From contig NZ_CP170736.1 of NCBI RefSeq assembly GCF_046115505.1, positions 558,001-622,000 on the forward strand: a stretch of 64,000 nt of DNA. The letters are read 5' to 3'. The notes under the pieces are model-generated. The model ran no database searches, was not told where the DNA came from, and saw nothing but the letters and a program-made list of their open reading frames with translations. Of the stretch, positions 18,621 through 28,446 are shown one piece after another (within the stretch, counting starts at the first letter, position 1; every line of letters begins with the position of its first letter). The translations under genes were made by a program, and so were the position numbers. The stretch comes from Dellaglioa kimchii (lineage in GTDB: Bacteria > Bacillota > Bacilli > Lactobacillales > Lactobacillaceae).

Positions 18621-19274
18621 CTATTTTTCATCATCACGACTTTGAATCACAATAATAACGCCAGATTCAAAACTAAACTCACCTGTATCTCCCATAAATT
18701 CATTACTTGCTAATGAAATCGGGTTCACAAAATTAATTTGATCCAATGTGTACTTTTCATCTATTAAACTCAAATTTTTAACTGGTGTCAGTGGAATAAA
18801 TGCAAGATATTTTTTATCATTTTCTTTTATCAACTGATACTTACCTGGTTTAAAGAATCGAATTGAATTTTGTTTATCAACTAAACAAATTTTTTCAAAC
18901 ATTGTATTAAATGGTTCTCTAAAGATAAAAAATAAATTAGCCAATAAATGATCAATTCGACCACCTGTGGCACCATAAATCGTCACTGAATCAAACTTAA
19001 ATCCAGATATGGCTTCTCTCAAAGCCAATTCAGTATCTGTATCATCTTTTTCAGGATTAGCTATTTTAATTTTTTTACTATGATTAGATACTAAATTAAA
19101 TTCACTTTCAGTCATTGAATCGAAATCACCAATTGATAACTCTGGTGTAATACCTAGTTTTATTAATCGTAATGCACCTCTATCAACACCAATCCATGGA
19201 CCACGAACGTTACCATCCACTAATTTCTTAGGCCACTGTTCCTTAGGTCCACCGACTAAGATATTGAGTTTCAT
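18621..19274 (-). CDS. thiN: Thiamine pyrophosphokinase
   Basis: The enzyme transfers pyrophosphate from ATP to thiamine to make the cofactor thiamine diphosphate. Family motifs in the 217-residue protein are GVDRGALRL (about 29-37), GDFDSMTESE (49-58), DDTDTELAL (about 78-86) and GATGGRIDHLLAN. It overlaps rpe by 4 bp, so the two are translationally coupled in the rsmB-prkC-rsgA-rpe-thiN run typical of Firmicutes. Confidence 0.94.
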   Translation of the reverse strand: MKLNILVGGPKEQWPKKLVDGNVRGPWIGVDRGALRLIKLGITPELSIGDFDSMTESEFNLVSNHSKKIKIANPEKDDTDTELALREAISGFKFDSVTIYGATGGRIDHLLANLFFIFREPFNTMFEKICLVDKQNSIRFFKPGKYQLIKENDKKYLAFIPLTPVKNLSLIDEKYTLDQINFVNPISLASNEFMGDTGEFSFESGVIIVIQSRDDEK

Positions 19275-19921
19275 TTGGTTGCTTCTCTTAACTTATTAAT
19301 TTGTTCAGTTGGATTGTCACTATTGTAGATGTATGAACCAGCTACTGCGACTGTTGCACCACTATCAAGACATTCCTTAATCGTTTGATCATTAACACCA
19401 CCATCAACTTCAATATCAAAATCATAGTTTTGAACTTGTTTGATACGATCTAATTGGTCAATTTTACGTTTCATTTCTGGAATAAATGATTGTCCGCCAA
19501 ATCCAGGGTTAACAGTCATCACTAATACTTGGTCAACCAATGGTAAAATTTGTTTAATTGTCTCTAGGGATGTTCCTGGGTTAATAACCACTTCAGCTTT
19601 CACACCTAATTTTTTAATATGTTGAATAACACCGAAAATATGGGGAGTTGATTCAACATGAACTCCAATAATATCAGCACCTGCCGCAGCAAATTCTTCA
19701 ATATAAGATTCTGGATTTTCCACCATCAAATGACAATCCAAAACCATTTTTGTTAATGGTCTAATTGCTTCAACGACATTTGCACCAAAAGTTAAATTAG
19801 GCACAAAATGGCCATCCATAATATCAATATGTAAATATTCTGCACCAGCTTGATCAACAACTTTAATATCCTTTTCCAAGTTTGCAAAATTAGCGCTTAA
19901 AATAGAAGGTGATAATTTCAT
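19271..19921 (-). CDS. rpe: Ribulose-phosphate 3-epimerase
   Basis: Rpe interconverts ribulose 5-phosphate and xylulose 5-phosphate in the pentose phosphate pathway. Motifs: KLSPSILSANF, HIDIMDGHFVPNLTFG, LDCHLMV, VMTVNPGFGGQSF and EVDGGVN, with the metal-binding His and Asp residues present. The start is ambiguous: ATG 19921 gives the usual N-terminus, ATG 19930 adds MTK, and both lie next to the rsgA stop at 19932. No strong SD is seen, suggesting coupling to rsgA translation. Length about 216. Confidence 0.94.
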   Translation of the reverse strand: MKLSPSILSANFANLEKDIKVVDQAGAEYLHIDIMDGHFVPNLTFGANVVEAIRPLTKMVLDCHLMVENPESYIEEFAAAGADIIGVHVESTPHIFGVIQHIKKLGVKAEVVINPGTSLETIKQILPLVDQVLVMTVNPGFGGQSFIPEMKRKIDQLDRIKQVQNYDFDIEVDGGVNDQTIKECLDSGATVAVAGSYIYNSDNPTEQINKLREATK

Positions 19922-19931
19922 TTTGGTCATC

Positions 19932-20819
19932 TCATTTCTTATAGTTTGGTTTTTGATCAACAATTAATTGATTAAATTGTAAATAATTTTTGTACCGACT
20001 CTGTAATAAATTACCTTGCTCAAGGGCTGCTTTAACTGCACATTTTGGCTCCTTAATATGCAAACAACCTCTAAATTTACAGCCAACAGATAGTTCATTT
20101 AATTCTGGAAATAACTTTGGTAACTCTTCTTTTGACATATCAAATAAATCAAAAGAAGAAAATCCAGGTGTATCAGCAATTAGCCCACCTGCAATAGGCA
20201 TTAATGTTACTTTACGTGTAGTATGTTTTCCACGATGTAAGGCTTTTGATATCTCAGCTGTCTGTAACTCCAACTCTGGCATAATTTTATTTAGTAATGT
20301 TGATTTTCCTGCACCAGTCTGACCCATTACGACTGCAATTTTGCCCGGAAAGGTATCTTGTAATTCTTTAACCACAACATCTTCGTTTTTACCAAACGGA
20401 AAAAATGTTGGATAAATTCGACTATAAGCTTCAATAATACTGCTTATTTCAGCGACTTTCTCTTCAGGAATTAAATCGCCCTTTGAAAAATATAAGACTG
20501 GCTTAACATAATGTGATTCTAGCATAATCAATTGTCTATCTAATAGATTGCTTGAAAATGCTGGTTCAACACACGACGTTACAACAATTGCTTCATCAAT
20601 ATTAGCTACTGGTGGTCGAATTAAGCTGTTTTTTCGATCATGAATATTAAGTATATAGCCTTCTTTTTTATTTTCAGCTTTGAAGTCAACCCAATCGCCT
20701 ACTAATGGTGCCTGGTTAGAATTTCTAAAATTACCTCGAGCTCTTGTTCGATAAGTTTCGCCTTCGACATCAACGTCGTAAAAGCCACTTAATGATTGTC
20801 TAATCTGACCTGTTACCAA
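19932..20819 (-). CDS. rsgA: Ribosome small subunit GTPase RsgA
   Basis: RsgA is a circularly permuted GTPase that checks 30S maturation. The 295-residue protein has an OB-fold N-terminus (about 1-70), P-loop GQTGAGKS (166-173), the switch GKHTTRKV, DTPGFSSFD and a C-terminal zinc knuckle CKFRGCLHIKEPKC. The G4 motif reads FSKGDL where NKxDL is common. It abuts rpe and follows prkC after a terminator. Confidence 0.95.
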   Translation of the reverse strand: MVTGQIRQSLSGFYDVDVEGETYRTRARGNFRNSNQAPLVGDWVDFKAENKKEGYILNIHDRKNSLIRPPVANIDEAIVVTSCVEPAFSSNLLDRQLIMLESHYVKPVLYFSKGDLIPEEKVAEISSIIEAYSRIYPTFFPFGKNEDVVVKELQDTFPGKIAVVMGQTGAGKSTLLNKIMPELELQTAEISKALHRGKHTTRKVTLMPIAGGLIADTPGFSSFDLFDMSKEELPKLFPELNELSVGCKFRGCLHIKEPKCAVKAALEQGNLLQSRYKNYLQFNQLIVDQKPNYKK

Positions 20820-20869
20820 TAAATTAACCTCCTTTAACTGGATTAGTGTAACCGTTTTATATGATTAAT

Positions 20870-20904
20870 TAAAAAATAGATTAGAAGTTTACCCTCTAAT
20901 CTAA
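20870..20904 (-). terminator. Terminator after prkC
   Basis: TAGATTAGA (20877-20885) pairs with TCTAATCTA (20895-20903); the minus strand continues into TTTTTT. It separates prkC from rsgA. Confidence 0.8.
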
Positions 20905-20922
20905 TTTTACCACATCTTTTAT

Positions 20923-22929
20923 TTAATTTTTAGTTACATTATCATTTTCCGCAATTACTTCACCATCACGCAAAATTTTATATTTTCCTGATTTTCCAGA
21001 ATCTAAAATAAATGATAATTTAAAATTAGTATCTTTTGTAATTGTTTTCCGTTCATAAATATCATCAATATTATGTGATTTGTCTTCGATATAAACTTCA
21101 ATAGCATTTTCATCTACTTTTGATTCTGAAGAACTTGAACTAGAGCTGGAACTATCATCTGACGACGAGTTCTTGTCCTCATCTTTTTCTTCATCAACTG
21201 AACTTGAACTTTCTGACACAATTGATTTAAATGGAACAGATACAGTCCTGGTAAACTCATCAGTTGTGACTTTTTTTCCTTTAGAAATAACAACCGATAA
21301 TTGATCACCTTTAGAAAAAGAACTTCCTTCTGCTGGTGATTGTTTGATAACTTGACCTTTGTCAACTGAATCTGAGTAGGCCTCGCTAATTGTCAGGTTA
21401 CCACCTAATTCGTTTGTATAATCCTGAACACTTTTTCTTGTATATCCTGTTAAATCTCTAAGTGTATACACTTTAGGACCTGAACTAACTGTCAATGTAA
21501 TCACTGTGTCACTTGGAACTACCTTATCACCCGCTGTGACATCTTGTGCCGTAATTTCATTTTCAGTCACAGATTCTGACTCTTCCGTTTCTTTTTCAAC
21601 TTTAAAGCCATCATTTTCTAACGTTGTTTTAACATCCTCATAGTTACTACCAACGTAATTCTCAATTGTTATCTTAGCTTTTCCCTTTGATACCATTACA
21701 TCAACCTGATTTTTTTCTCGAATTATTTCATTCTTCTTAGGTGTTGAATTAATGATACTACCACTATCAACGGTTTCACTATTTGTTCGAGTAATTTTAC
21801 CAAGTTTCAAATTTTTATCTGCTAAATTTGATTTTGCTTCACTAACTGTCATTCCGCTTAAATCAGGGACTTTAACTTCTTTTGGCGAACTCATTGCAAG
21901 AATGGCACCACCTAAAATAAGAGCAACAAAAGCAAAAATGATTGCGCCAACAGTCCATTTTTTACGACGACTCATTTTCTTTTTCGTATCTTTTTTAACA
22001 TCTGGTTCCTGATTTGGACTAAGTGTTTCTACAGTCTGCTTATCAAATACCGGTAATACTTTAGTTTCACCACTGATAATTTCTTCAGGCTGCCACTTTG
22101 CCACATTTTTTTTGGCCAAAGATTCTCTCAAAGCAATTGACATTTCTCCAGCAGATTGAAATCTGTCTCGTGGTACTTTACTTGTTGCTTGTAAAACAAC
22201 ATTTTCAAGAGCCTGTGGGATATTAGAATCAAACTCTCGAACAGATGGCACATCACTTTGGAAATGTTTCAGGGCAATTGAAACAGCTGTTTCACCTTCA
22301 AAAGGTACTCGGCCAGTTAACATTTCATACAAAATAATACCAAGTGAATAGATATCAGATTGTTTTGTTGCCATACTACCTCTAGCCTGTTCTGGCGAAA
22401 GATAGTGGACAGAGCCTAGTAAGGTATTAGTTTGCGTTAGCGAATGATCAGCCAATGCCACAGCAATACCAAAATCTGTGATTTTAGCATTGCCATCTGC
22501 ATCTATTAAAATATTTTGTGGTTTTAAATCACGATGAATAATACTGTGGTCATGTGCTACTTCTACAGCTGATAATATTTGAGTCATAATATCAATCACA
22601 ACTTGATATGGAATTGGGAATTTTTTTGTTATATATGTTTTTAAATCATGTCCTGGTACATATTCCATAACCATAAATTGTAGACCATCAACTTCACCAA
22701 CATCATAGACATTCACAATATTTGGATGAACCAATTCAGTTGTTGCCAATGCCTCACGTTTAAAACGTCTAACAGTATCTTGGTCATCTCTTAAATCAAC
22801 TCGCAGCACTTTAACAGCTACTGGTCGATCTAAAATTAAATCGGTCGCAAGATAGACATTTGCCATGCCACCTTCGCCTAATGAATTAATTATTTTATAA
22901 CGTTCATTAAAAATTGTATTAGGTTTCAT
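20923..22929 (-). CDS. prkC: PASTA-domain Ser/Thr protein kinase
   Basis: This membrane kinase senses cell-wall fragments and regulates growth and division. The cytoplasmic kinase domain (about 11-275) has GEGGMANVY, VAVKVLR, HRDLKPQNIL and DFGIA. One membrane helix follows a basic patch (about 330-350), then three PASTA repeats (about 353-560), starting KVPDLSGMTVSEA, YVGSNYEDVK and LRDLTGYTRKSV. A long Ser-rich linker and a small C-terminal domain (about 610-668) complete it. The start codon overlaps the phosphatase stop by 4 bp. Confidence 0.96.
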   Translation of the reverse strand: MKPNTIFNERYKIINSLGEGGMANVYLATDLILDRPVAVKVLRVDLRDDQDTVRRFKREALATTELVHPNIVNVYDVGEVDGLQFMVMEYVPGHDLKTYITKKFPIPYQVVIDIMTQILSAVEVAHDHSIIHRDLKPQNILIDADGNAKITDFGIAVALADHSLTQTNTLLGSVHYLSPEQARGSMATKQSDIYSLGIILYEMLTGRVPFEGETAVSIALKHFQSDVPSVREFDSNIPQALENVVLQATSKVPRDRFQSAGEMSIALRESLAKKNVAKWQPEEIISGETKVLPVFDKQTVETLSPNQEPDVKKDTKKKMSRRKKWTVGAIIFAFVALILGGAILAMSSPKEVKVPDLSGMTVSEAKSNLADKNLKLGKITRTNSETVDSGSIINSTPKKNEIIREKNQVDVMVSKGKAKITIENYVGSNYEDVKTTLENDGFKVEKETEESESVTENEITAQDVTAGDKVVPSDTVITLTVSSGPKVYTLRDLTGYTRKSVQDYTNELGGNLTISEAYSDSVDKGQVIKQSPAEGSSFSKGDQLSVVISKGKKVTTDEFTRTVSVPFKSIVSESSSSVDEEKDEDKNSSSDDSSSSSSSSSESKVDENAIEVYIEDKSHNIDDIYERKTITKDTNFKLSFILDSGKSGKYKILRDGEVIAENDNVTKN

Positions 22930-23669
22930 TTCCCTATCCCCCGATCATTACTAACCAGGAGTATGGTGATATTATCTAATCCGCCTGCCTTATTGGCCAA
23001 TCTAATTAATTCTGCCCCTTTTTCTTCAACAGTTTCAGAATTTTTTAAGACCGCTTTGATTTCATCATCTGAGACCATATTAGTTAAACCATCTGTGCAT
23101 AATAACAATAAATCGCCCGATTCAGAATCATTAACCGCAATATCTGCATCAGCATCTGACGAGATACCTAAACTTCTTGTAATCATATTCTTTTGCGGAT
23201 AATTTTTAGCATCTTCTACAGTTAGTTCGCCACGCTTAATTAATTCATTCACTACCGAATGATCTTCAGTTAATTGATAGAGTTCTTTGTGACGTAATAA
23301 GTATCCTCGGCTATCACCAATATTGGCAACAATAAATTTTTCCTCGAAGAATATGGCACATACCATTGTTGTACCCATACCCGAAAGATCTTCATATTGA
23401 TTAGACTTTTCAATAATTTGTTTATTTTCCATCTCTACTTCTTTGGTTATCCATTTAATCGCGTCACTAGGTTCGCTAAAATTAGCTCCTTCAAATCGAA
23501 ATCCCATGTGTGAAACAGCCATTTCTGAAGCAACGTCACCGCCCAAATGACCACCGATACCATCTGCAACCATCACAAAAAAGATGCCACTTTTATTGTG
23601 AAAGACACCGACATAATCTTCATTATTTTCTCTGACACTACCTACATCTGTTTGATAGGCAACTTTCAT
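22926..23669 (-). CDS. stp: PP2C-type protein phosphatase
   Basis: The 247-residue phosphatase reverses phosphorylation by the adjacent PASTA kinase. Metal-binding motifs are VRENNEDYVG (about 9-18), VADGIGGHLGGDVAS (about 34-48), GDSRGYL, LLCTDGLTNMV and GGLDNITI. The gene overlaps prkC by 4 bp, which couples their expression. It follows rsmB with a 15-bp gap. Confidence 0.95.
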   Translation of the reverse strand: MKVAYQTDVGSVRENNEDYVGVFHNKSGIFFVMVADGIGGHLGGDVASEMAVSHMGFRFEGANFSEPSDAIKWITKEVEMENKQIIEKSNQYEDLSGMGTTMVCAIFFEEKFIVANIGDSRGYLLRHKELYQLTEDHSVVNELIKRGELTVEDAKNYPQKNMITRSLGISSDADADIAVNDSESGDLLLLCTDGLTNMVSDDEIKAVLKNSETVEEKGAELIRLANKAGGLDNITILLVSNDRGIGK

Positions 23670-23684
23670 CCTTACACCTCGACT

Positions 23685-25037
23685 CTAAAGTTGTTTTTCT
23701 AAACATGTAATGAAAAATCCATCTGAATGGTAATCATCCGGATAAATAGTTAATTCTTTATCATCTCTATTTTCTTTTAATGCCAAAGCAGTTGGCGTTT
23801 CAATCACTTTAAACTCAGGATGGGTTTCAACAAACTGATTAACAACATCCTTATTTTCAATATCTAAAATAGTACATGTACTGTAAGTTAAGCGACCACC
23901 TTTTTTCAAAGTTGGTGCCACTTTGTCTAAAATAGCTAATTGAATTTTTTGTAGATTTTTTGAGTCAGCTAATGTTTTTTCGTATTTAATTTCTGGTTTA
24001 CGACGCAATAATCCAATTCCAGAACAAGGTGCATCAACAAGAATTGAATCAAAATATTCATTATCAAATTCTTCTGAAATTAAACGTGCATCTAATACCA
24101 TCTCTTCAACAACACTAGATAAACCTAAACGTTTAGCATTATCACCGATTAATTTAACTTTGTGTGCATGAATATCTAGCCCTACAACTTCACCAAATAA
24201 AGTTTCATCTAAGAATGATGCGATATGGGTTGTTTTCCCACCTGGTGCGGCACATGCATCTAAAACTTTAGCACCTGGTTGAATATTCATTGCGTCAGCA
24301 ACTAACATTGCACTTTCATCTTGAATCGTAATTAACCCATCATGATAAACGCCACTATCAGGAGCGAATCCATTAGTCACCAATAAACCAACTGGTGAAA
24401 CTTGACTGCGTTTCACTTCAAAGCCTTCATTTTCCATTTTTTCGATGACTTCTTCGACAGTTGCTCTAGCTGTATTTACTCTGACAGATTGATCAGGTGC
24501 TTCATTGATTGAAGCCAACAAATGTGTCGTTTTTTCTAAGCCTACCTGTTTAATTAATTCGTTAACCAACCAAACTGGCGTACTACTTTCAATACTCAAA
24601 CGTTCAATATCATCTTTAATTTCAGAAACAGGACGGATACCTTCTCGCTCAATCGCATGTAAAACACCAGTAACAAATTTACGTGTACCTGCATGGCCTT
24701 TTCGTTTTGCAATTTCAATTGATTCATTAAAAATTGCACGAGTTGGAATTTTATCAAGATAATGCATCTGATAAATAGCACTCAATAATAATTCTTGAAC
24801 CCAATTATCCATTTTACTAGGATTTTTAACAAATGGTGCCAACCAATATTCTAAAGTAAGACGCCTTTGAATAACACCGTAAACTAGTTGTGTTAATAAA
24901 TGAGCATCCCTAACTTCCATATGATTATTCTTAATCACTTGGTTCAACGCAATATTTGAATAAGTCCCTTGTTTAGCAACTCTTGTTAAAAGATCAACTG
25001 CTAAGAATCGGGGTGTCGTTTTTAAATCAGTTGTCAT
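23685..25037 (-). CDS. rsmB: 16S rRNA (cytosine-967-C5)-methyltransferase
   Basis: RsmB methylates C967 of 16S rRNA. The 450-residue protein has an N-terminal NusB-like RNA-binding domain (about 1-140) and a Rossmann methyltransferase domain with VLDACAAPGGKTTH, the motif-IV cysteine in DAPCSGIGLLRR and the motif-VI catalytic cysteine in LTYSTCTI. Its start overlaps the fmt stop by 4 bp, the classic fmt-rsmB order. Confidence 0.95.
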   Translation of the reverse strand: MTTDLKTTPRFLAVDLLTRVAKQGTYSNIALNQVIKNNHMEVRDAHLLTQLVYGVIQRRLTLEYWLAPFVKNPSKMDNWVQELLLSAIYQMHYLDKIPTRAIFNESIEIAKRKGHAGTRKFVTGVLHAIEREGIRPVSEIKDDIERLSIESSTPVWLVNELIKQVGLEKTTHLLASINEAPDQSVRVNTARATVEEVIEKMENEGFEVKRSQVSPVGLLVTNGFAPDSGVYHDGLITIQDESAMLVADAMNIQPGAKVLDACAAPGGKTTHIASFLDETLFGEVVGLDIHAHKVKLIGDNAKRLGLSSVVEEMVLDARLISEEFDNEYFDSILVDAPCSGIGLLRRKPEIKYEKTLADSKNLQKIQLAILDKVAPTLKKGGRLTYSTCTILDIENKDVVNQFVETHPEFKVIETPTALALKENRDDKELTIYPDDYHSDGFFITCLEKQL

Positions 25038-25981
25038 ACATCAATCACCTGTTGTCCTTCTTTTATTCCTTGTCCACTACCATTTAGGTAATCGACAATG
25101 GTTTGTTTTGATTTACCATCGGGTTGAAGCGAATTAATAGCTAACACGGTCCCATCACCACAAGCAATTTCAAGTGATTTTTTAGCTACTTCAACTACTT
25201 TCCCAGCAGATAAAACAGTTTTTTTATCTAGTACAGTTACATCCCATATTTTAGTTCTCTTACCCTTTAAAATTGCATATGCACCAGGTACCGGTCTTAA
25301 GCTACGAATTTTCCAGTCTATTTCATTAGCCTTTTTTGAAAAATCAAGGGCTTCTTCTTCTGGTTTAATAGTAGGTGAAAAGGTTACTTTATCTTCATTT
25401 TGTGGCGTTGATTCACTTGTACCATCAATTAGTTTTGGTAATGTTTCAAGTAATAGTTCCTTACCTAATAAACTTAATTTTTCAAACATTGAACCAGTAT
25501 CATCATTATTTTCAATTTTGATTGCACGACGGCTAATGATATTTCCAGCATCCATTTGTTTAACCATATAAATAATGGTAATACCTGTTTCTTGTTCACC
25601 ATTCATAATAGCATATTGAATTGGTGCGCCACCACGATATTTAGGTAATAGTGAGCCATGGACATTTATTGCACCAATTTTAGCAGATTCTAACAATTTT
25701 GTTGGCAAAAATTGTCCAAATGCCGCAGTAACCAAAAAGTCCGGTGCCATTGCAATTACTTTGGCCATTTCATCGCTACCACTTAATTTTTCTGGTTGTA
25801 ATACTTCAATATCATGTTTTACTGCAACTTGTTTTACTGGTGATTGTGTTAAAATACGTTTTCTTCCAACCATTCGATCTGGTTGTGTCATGACAGCTTT
25901 CACGTCATAGCCATTTTCAATTAAACTTTCTAAAATTGGAGCTGAAAATTCTGGTGTTCCCATAAATACAATTGACGTCAT
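25034..25981 (-). CDS. fmt: Methionyl-tRNA formyltransferase
   Basis: Fmt formylates initiator Met-tRNA using 10-formyl-tetrahydrofolate. The 315-residue sequence starts IVFMGTPEFSAPILE and carries AAFGQFLP, INVHGSLLPKYRGGAPIQ (catalytic Asn/His loop) and GITI. A C-terminal OB domain follows (about 205-312). It follows priA with a 14-bp gap and overlaps rsmB. Confidence 0.96.
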   Translation of the reverse strand: MTSIVFMGTPEFSAPILESLIENGYDVKAVMTQPDRMVGRKRILTQSPVKQVAVKHDIEVLQPEKLSGSDEMAKVIAMAPDFLVTAAFGQFLPTKLLESAKIGAINVHGSLLPKYRGGAPIQYAIMNGEQETGITIIYMVKQMDAGNIISRRAIKIENNDDTGSMFEKLSLLGKELLLETLPKLIDGTSESTPQNEDKVTFSPTIKPEEEALDFSKKANEIDWKIRSLRPVPGAYAILKGKRTKIWDVTVLDKKTVLSAGKVVEVAKKSLEIACGDGTVLAINSLQPDGKSKQTIVDYLNGSGQGIKEGQQVIDV

Positions 25982-25995
25982 AATATCTCCTTAAT

Positions 25996-28416
25996 TTAAA
26001 TAAAGTTTACTGGTTCAGAATCAATCGTTAATTTTAAACCTTTTCGAACTTCGGCTTGAGATTTAGTCATTAATTCTCTTAGTCGTTCTTTTAATTGACC
26101 TTCTGATTTATACTTAATGACCACTTGATAATAAAAACGGTTATTCACACGCATAATTGATTTTGGTGTTGGTCCAAGAATAATCGCATTTTTTGATAAC
26201 ACTGGTTTTAAAAATTGAACTGCTTCTAACATTTTTTTTGCTGCTCCAGCTTCATCTGTATAACTCGCAGTAAGCTGAATTGTATAATAGTATGGTGGAT
26301 AATTTTCCATATGTCGAACTGACATTTCCTTTTTATAAAACGATTCATAATCATGATGTTTTGCGTATTGAATCGCGTAGTGATCTGGATTAAAAGTTTG
26401 GATAATAACATGTCCTTCTTTTTCAGCTCGACCAGCTCGACCACTAACTTGGGTTAATAATTGGAATGTTCTTTCACTCGATCTAAAATCAGGCAAACTA
26501 AGTGCTGTATCCGCATTAAGAACCCCAACTAATGTCACATCAGGAAAATCTAACCCTTTCGCAATCATTTGTGTACCCAATAAAATATCAGCTTCTTTTG
26601 CGCCAAATTTAGCCAATAATTTTTCATGTGCACCTTTTTTTCGTGTTGTATCAACATCCATTCGCAAAATTTTTGCCTCTGGATATAACGTTTTAAGTTC
26701 TTCCTCAACTTTTTGTGTACCTGTACCGTAATATCTAATTTTACGACTATGACAGTTAGGACAAGTTTTAGGAATGCCTTCTTCATGCCCACAATAATGA
26801 CATTTCATTGTATGAGTGTCCATATGCAATGTTAAAGAAGTATCACAATTAGGGCAAGGCAATACAAATCCACAATCTCGACACATTACGAAAGAAGAAA
26901 AACCGCGACGATTTAACATTAAAACAGTCTGTTCTTTTTTCTCAAGACGTTTCGTAATTTCATGTCTAAGCGGTTCAGAAAAATTACTCTCACCTGTCTT
27001 TTTCATTTCTTCTCTCATATCAATTAGCGTAACTTCTGGCATGGGATGTCCATTTATGCGGTGAGGTAACTGTAGCCACTCATACACGCCTTTTTGAGCT
27101 CTAGCACGAGATTCAAGGGATGGTGTTGCACTACCCAATATGACAGGACACTGATGTCTTTTACTTCTCCAAAGGACGACATCCCTTGCATGATACCTCG
27201 GCGTCTCATCTTGTTTATAGCTCGCTTCATGCTCTTCATCAACAATAATAACACCGATATTATCTAATGGTGCAAAAACCGCTGAACGTGCACCCACAAC
27301 TACTTGCGCTTCTTTACGTTCAATCCGGCGCCATTCATCATAACGCTCACCATCAGACAATCCACTATGCAGGACCGCAACTAAATCACCAAATCGAGAT
27401 TTAACACGCTTAACCATTTGAGGTGTCAAAGCTATTTCTGGCACAAGCATCAAAGCTGTTTTTCTAAGTTCTAGTGCTTTTGCAATCGTCTGCAAATAAA
27501 CTTCTGTTTTTCCACTCCCCGTCACACCTTGGAGTAAAAATGTTTTATTAGTTCCACTTTTAATAGCCTCATCGACAGCTAGCACCGCAACTTCTTGATC
27601 TGAAGTTAATTCTTGCATATCGGTTGGCTCAATAATTGTGTCTTTATATGGGTCCCGATATACCTCAGTTTCAACTTTTTCAAGCCAACCATTTTTTGCT
27701 CCAGCTGTAATTGTTGCAGGTGTCACGCCTACTTCCTCAACAACTTGTTTCTGAGGAATCAAGCTATTTTCAGTGAGTGATTGTAGATAATCAACTAATA
27801 AGTGCTGTTGTTTAGCATTTTTACGTAAACCACTTCGAATATTTTCATATACTTCGAATCCAAGTTTTGGTTGGATTGATAATTGCATCTTAACTTTAGC
27901 TTTGTTGCCAACTTCGTAAATCATTTCAGCCTTTTCAGCCTTGGTAAGTTGTAATAACTCTTTAATTATTTGAGCATCCATATGTTCTGGATCAAAATCA
28001 ATAGAATCTTGACCTTGAAATAATTTATCTTGTAAATTTTCATCAATTTCGTCAATTAAACGAACTCGCTTTTTATAAGTTGCACGCATAACACTTGGTA
28101 AAACCATTTGTAAGGCAGTTATACGAAAGGAAAAGGTTTCATTAGCTATCCACTCAGATAAGTCTAATAATTCAGTATTCACAACAGGTCTTAAATCCAC
28201 GACGGATTGAATATCTTTCACACGACCATCGAACTCATTCTTATCAAAAAGATCAATTACAAATCCTTGAACCAATCGTTTACCATTCCCAAATGGCACA
28301 ATAACCCGCATGCCAATTTCAATCTGATTCGTTAATACGGCCGGAATTGAATACGTGTATGGTTGATCCGTTTGCATCGTAGGAACATCAACTATAATCT
28401 TTGCATATTGTGACAT
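25996..28416 (-). CDS. priA: Primosomal replication restart helicase PriA
   Basis: PriA reloads the replisome at stalled forks. The protein of about 806 residues has a DNA-binding N-terminus, Walker A LLQGVTGSGKTEVY, DEEH box (IIVDEEHEASYKQ), and a zinc-binding cluster of CxxC pairs (CRDCG, CPNCD, CHYCG, CPNCH), then helicase motifs GTQMIAKGLDF and VSGRAGR. I placed the start at ATG 28416 (MSQYAKI), because AAAGGAGG precedes it and would be coding if the earlier ATG were used. Confidence 0.96.
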   Translation of the reverse strand: MSQYAKIIVDVPTMQTDQPYTYSIPAVLTNQIEIGMRVIVPFGNGKRLVQGFVIDLFDKNEFDGRVKDIQSVVDLRPVVNTELLDLSEWIANETFSFRITALQMVLPSVMRATYKKRVRLIDEIDENLQDKLFQGQDSIDFDPEHMDAQIIKELLQLTKAEKAEMIYEVGNKAKVKMQLSIQPKLGFEVYENIRSGLRKNAKQQHLLVDYLQSLTENSLIPQKQVVEEVGVTPATITAGAKNGWLEKVETEVYRDPYKDTIIEPTDMQELTSDQEVAVLAVDEAIKSGTNKTFLLQGVTGSGKTEVYLQTIAKALELRKTALMLVPEIALTPQMVKRVKSRFGDLVAVLHSGLSDGERYDEWRRIERKEAQVVVGARSAVFAPLDNIGVIIVDEEHEASYKQDETPRYHARDVVLWRSKRHQCPVILGSATPSLESRARAQKGVYEWLQLPHRINGHPMPEVTLIDMREEMKKTGESNFSEPLRHEITKRLEKKEQTVLMLNRRGFSSFVMCRDCGFVLPCPNCDTSLTLHMDTHTMKCHYCGHEEGIPKTCPNCHSRKIRYYGTGTQKVEEELKTLYPEAKILRMDVDTTRKKGAHEKLLAKFGAKEADILLGTQMIAKGLDFPDVTLVGVLNADTALSLPDFRSSERTFQLLTQVSGRAGRAEKEGHVIIQTFNPDHYAIQYAKHHDYESFYKKEMSVRHMENYPPYYYTIQLTASYTDEAGAAKKMLEAVQFLKPVLSKNAIILGPTPKSIMRVNNRFYYQVVIKYKSEGQLKERLRELMTKSQAEVRKGLKLTIDSEPVNFI

Positions 28417-28446
28417 ACTGAAACCTCCTTTCATTTAATTAGCTAT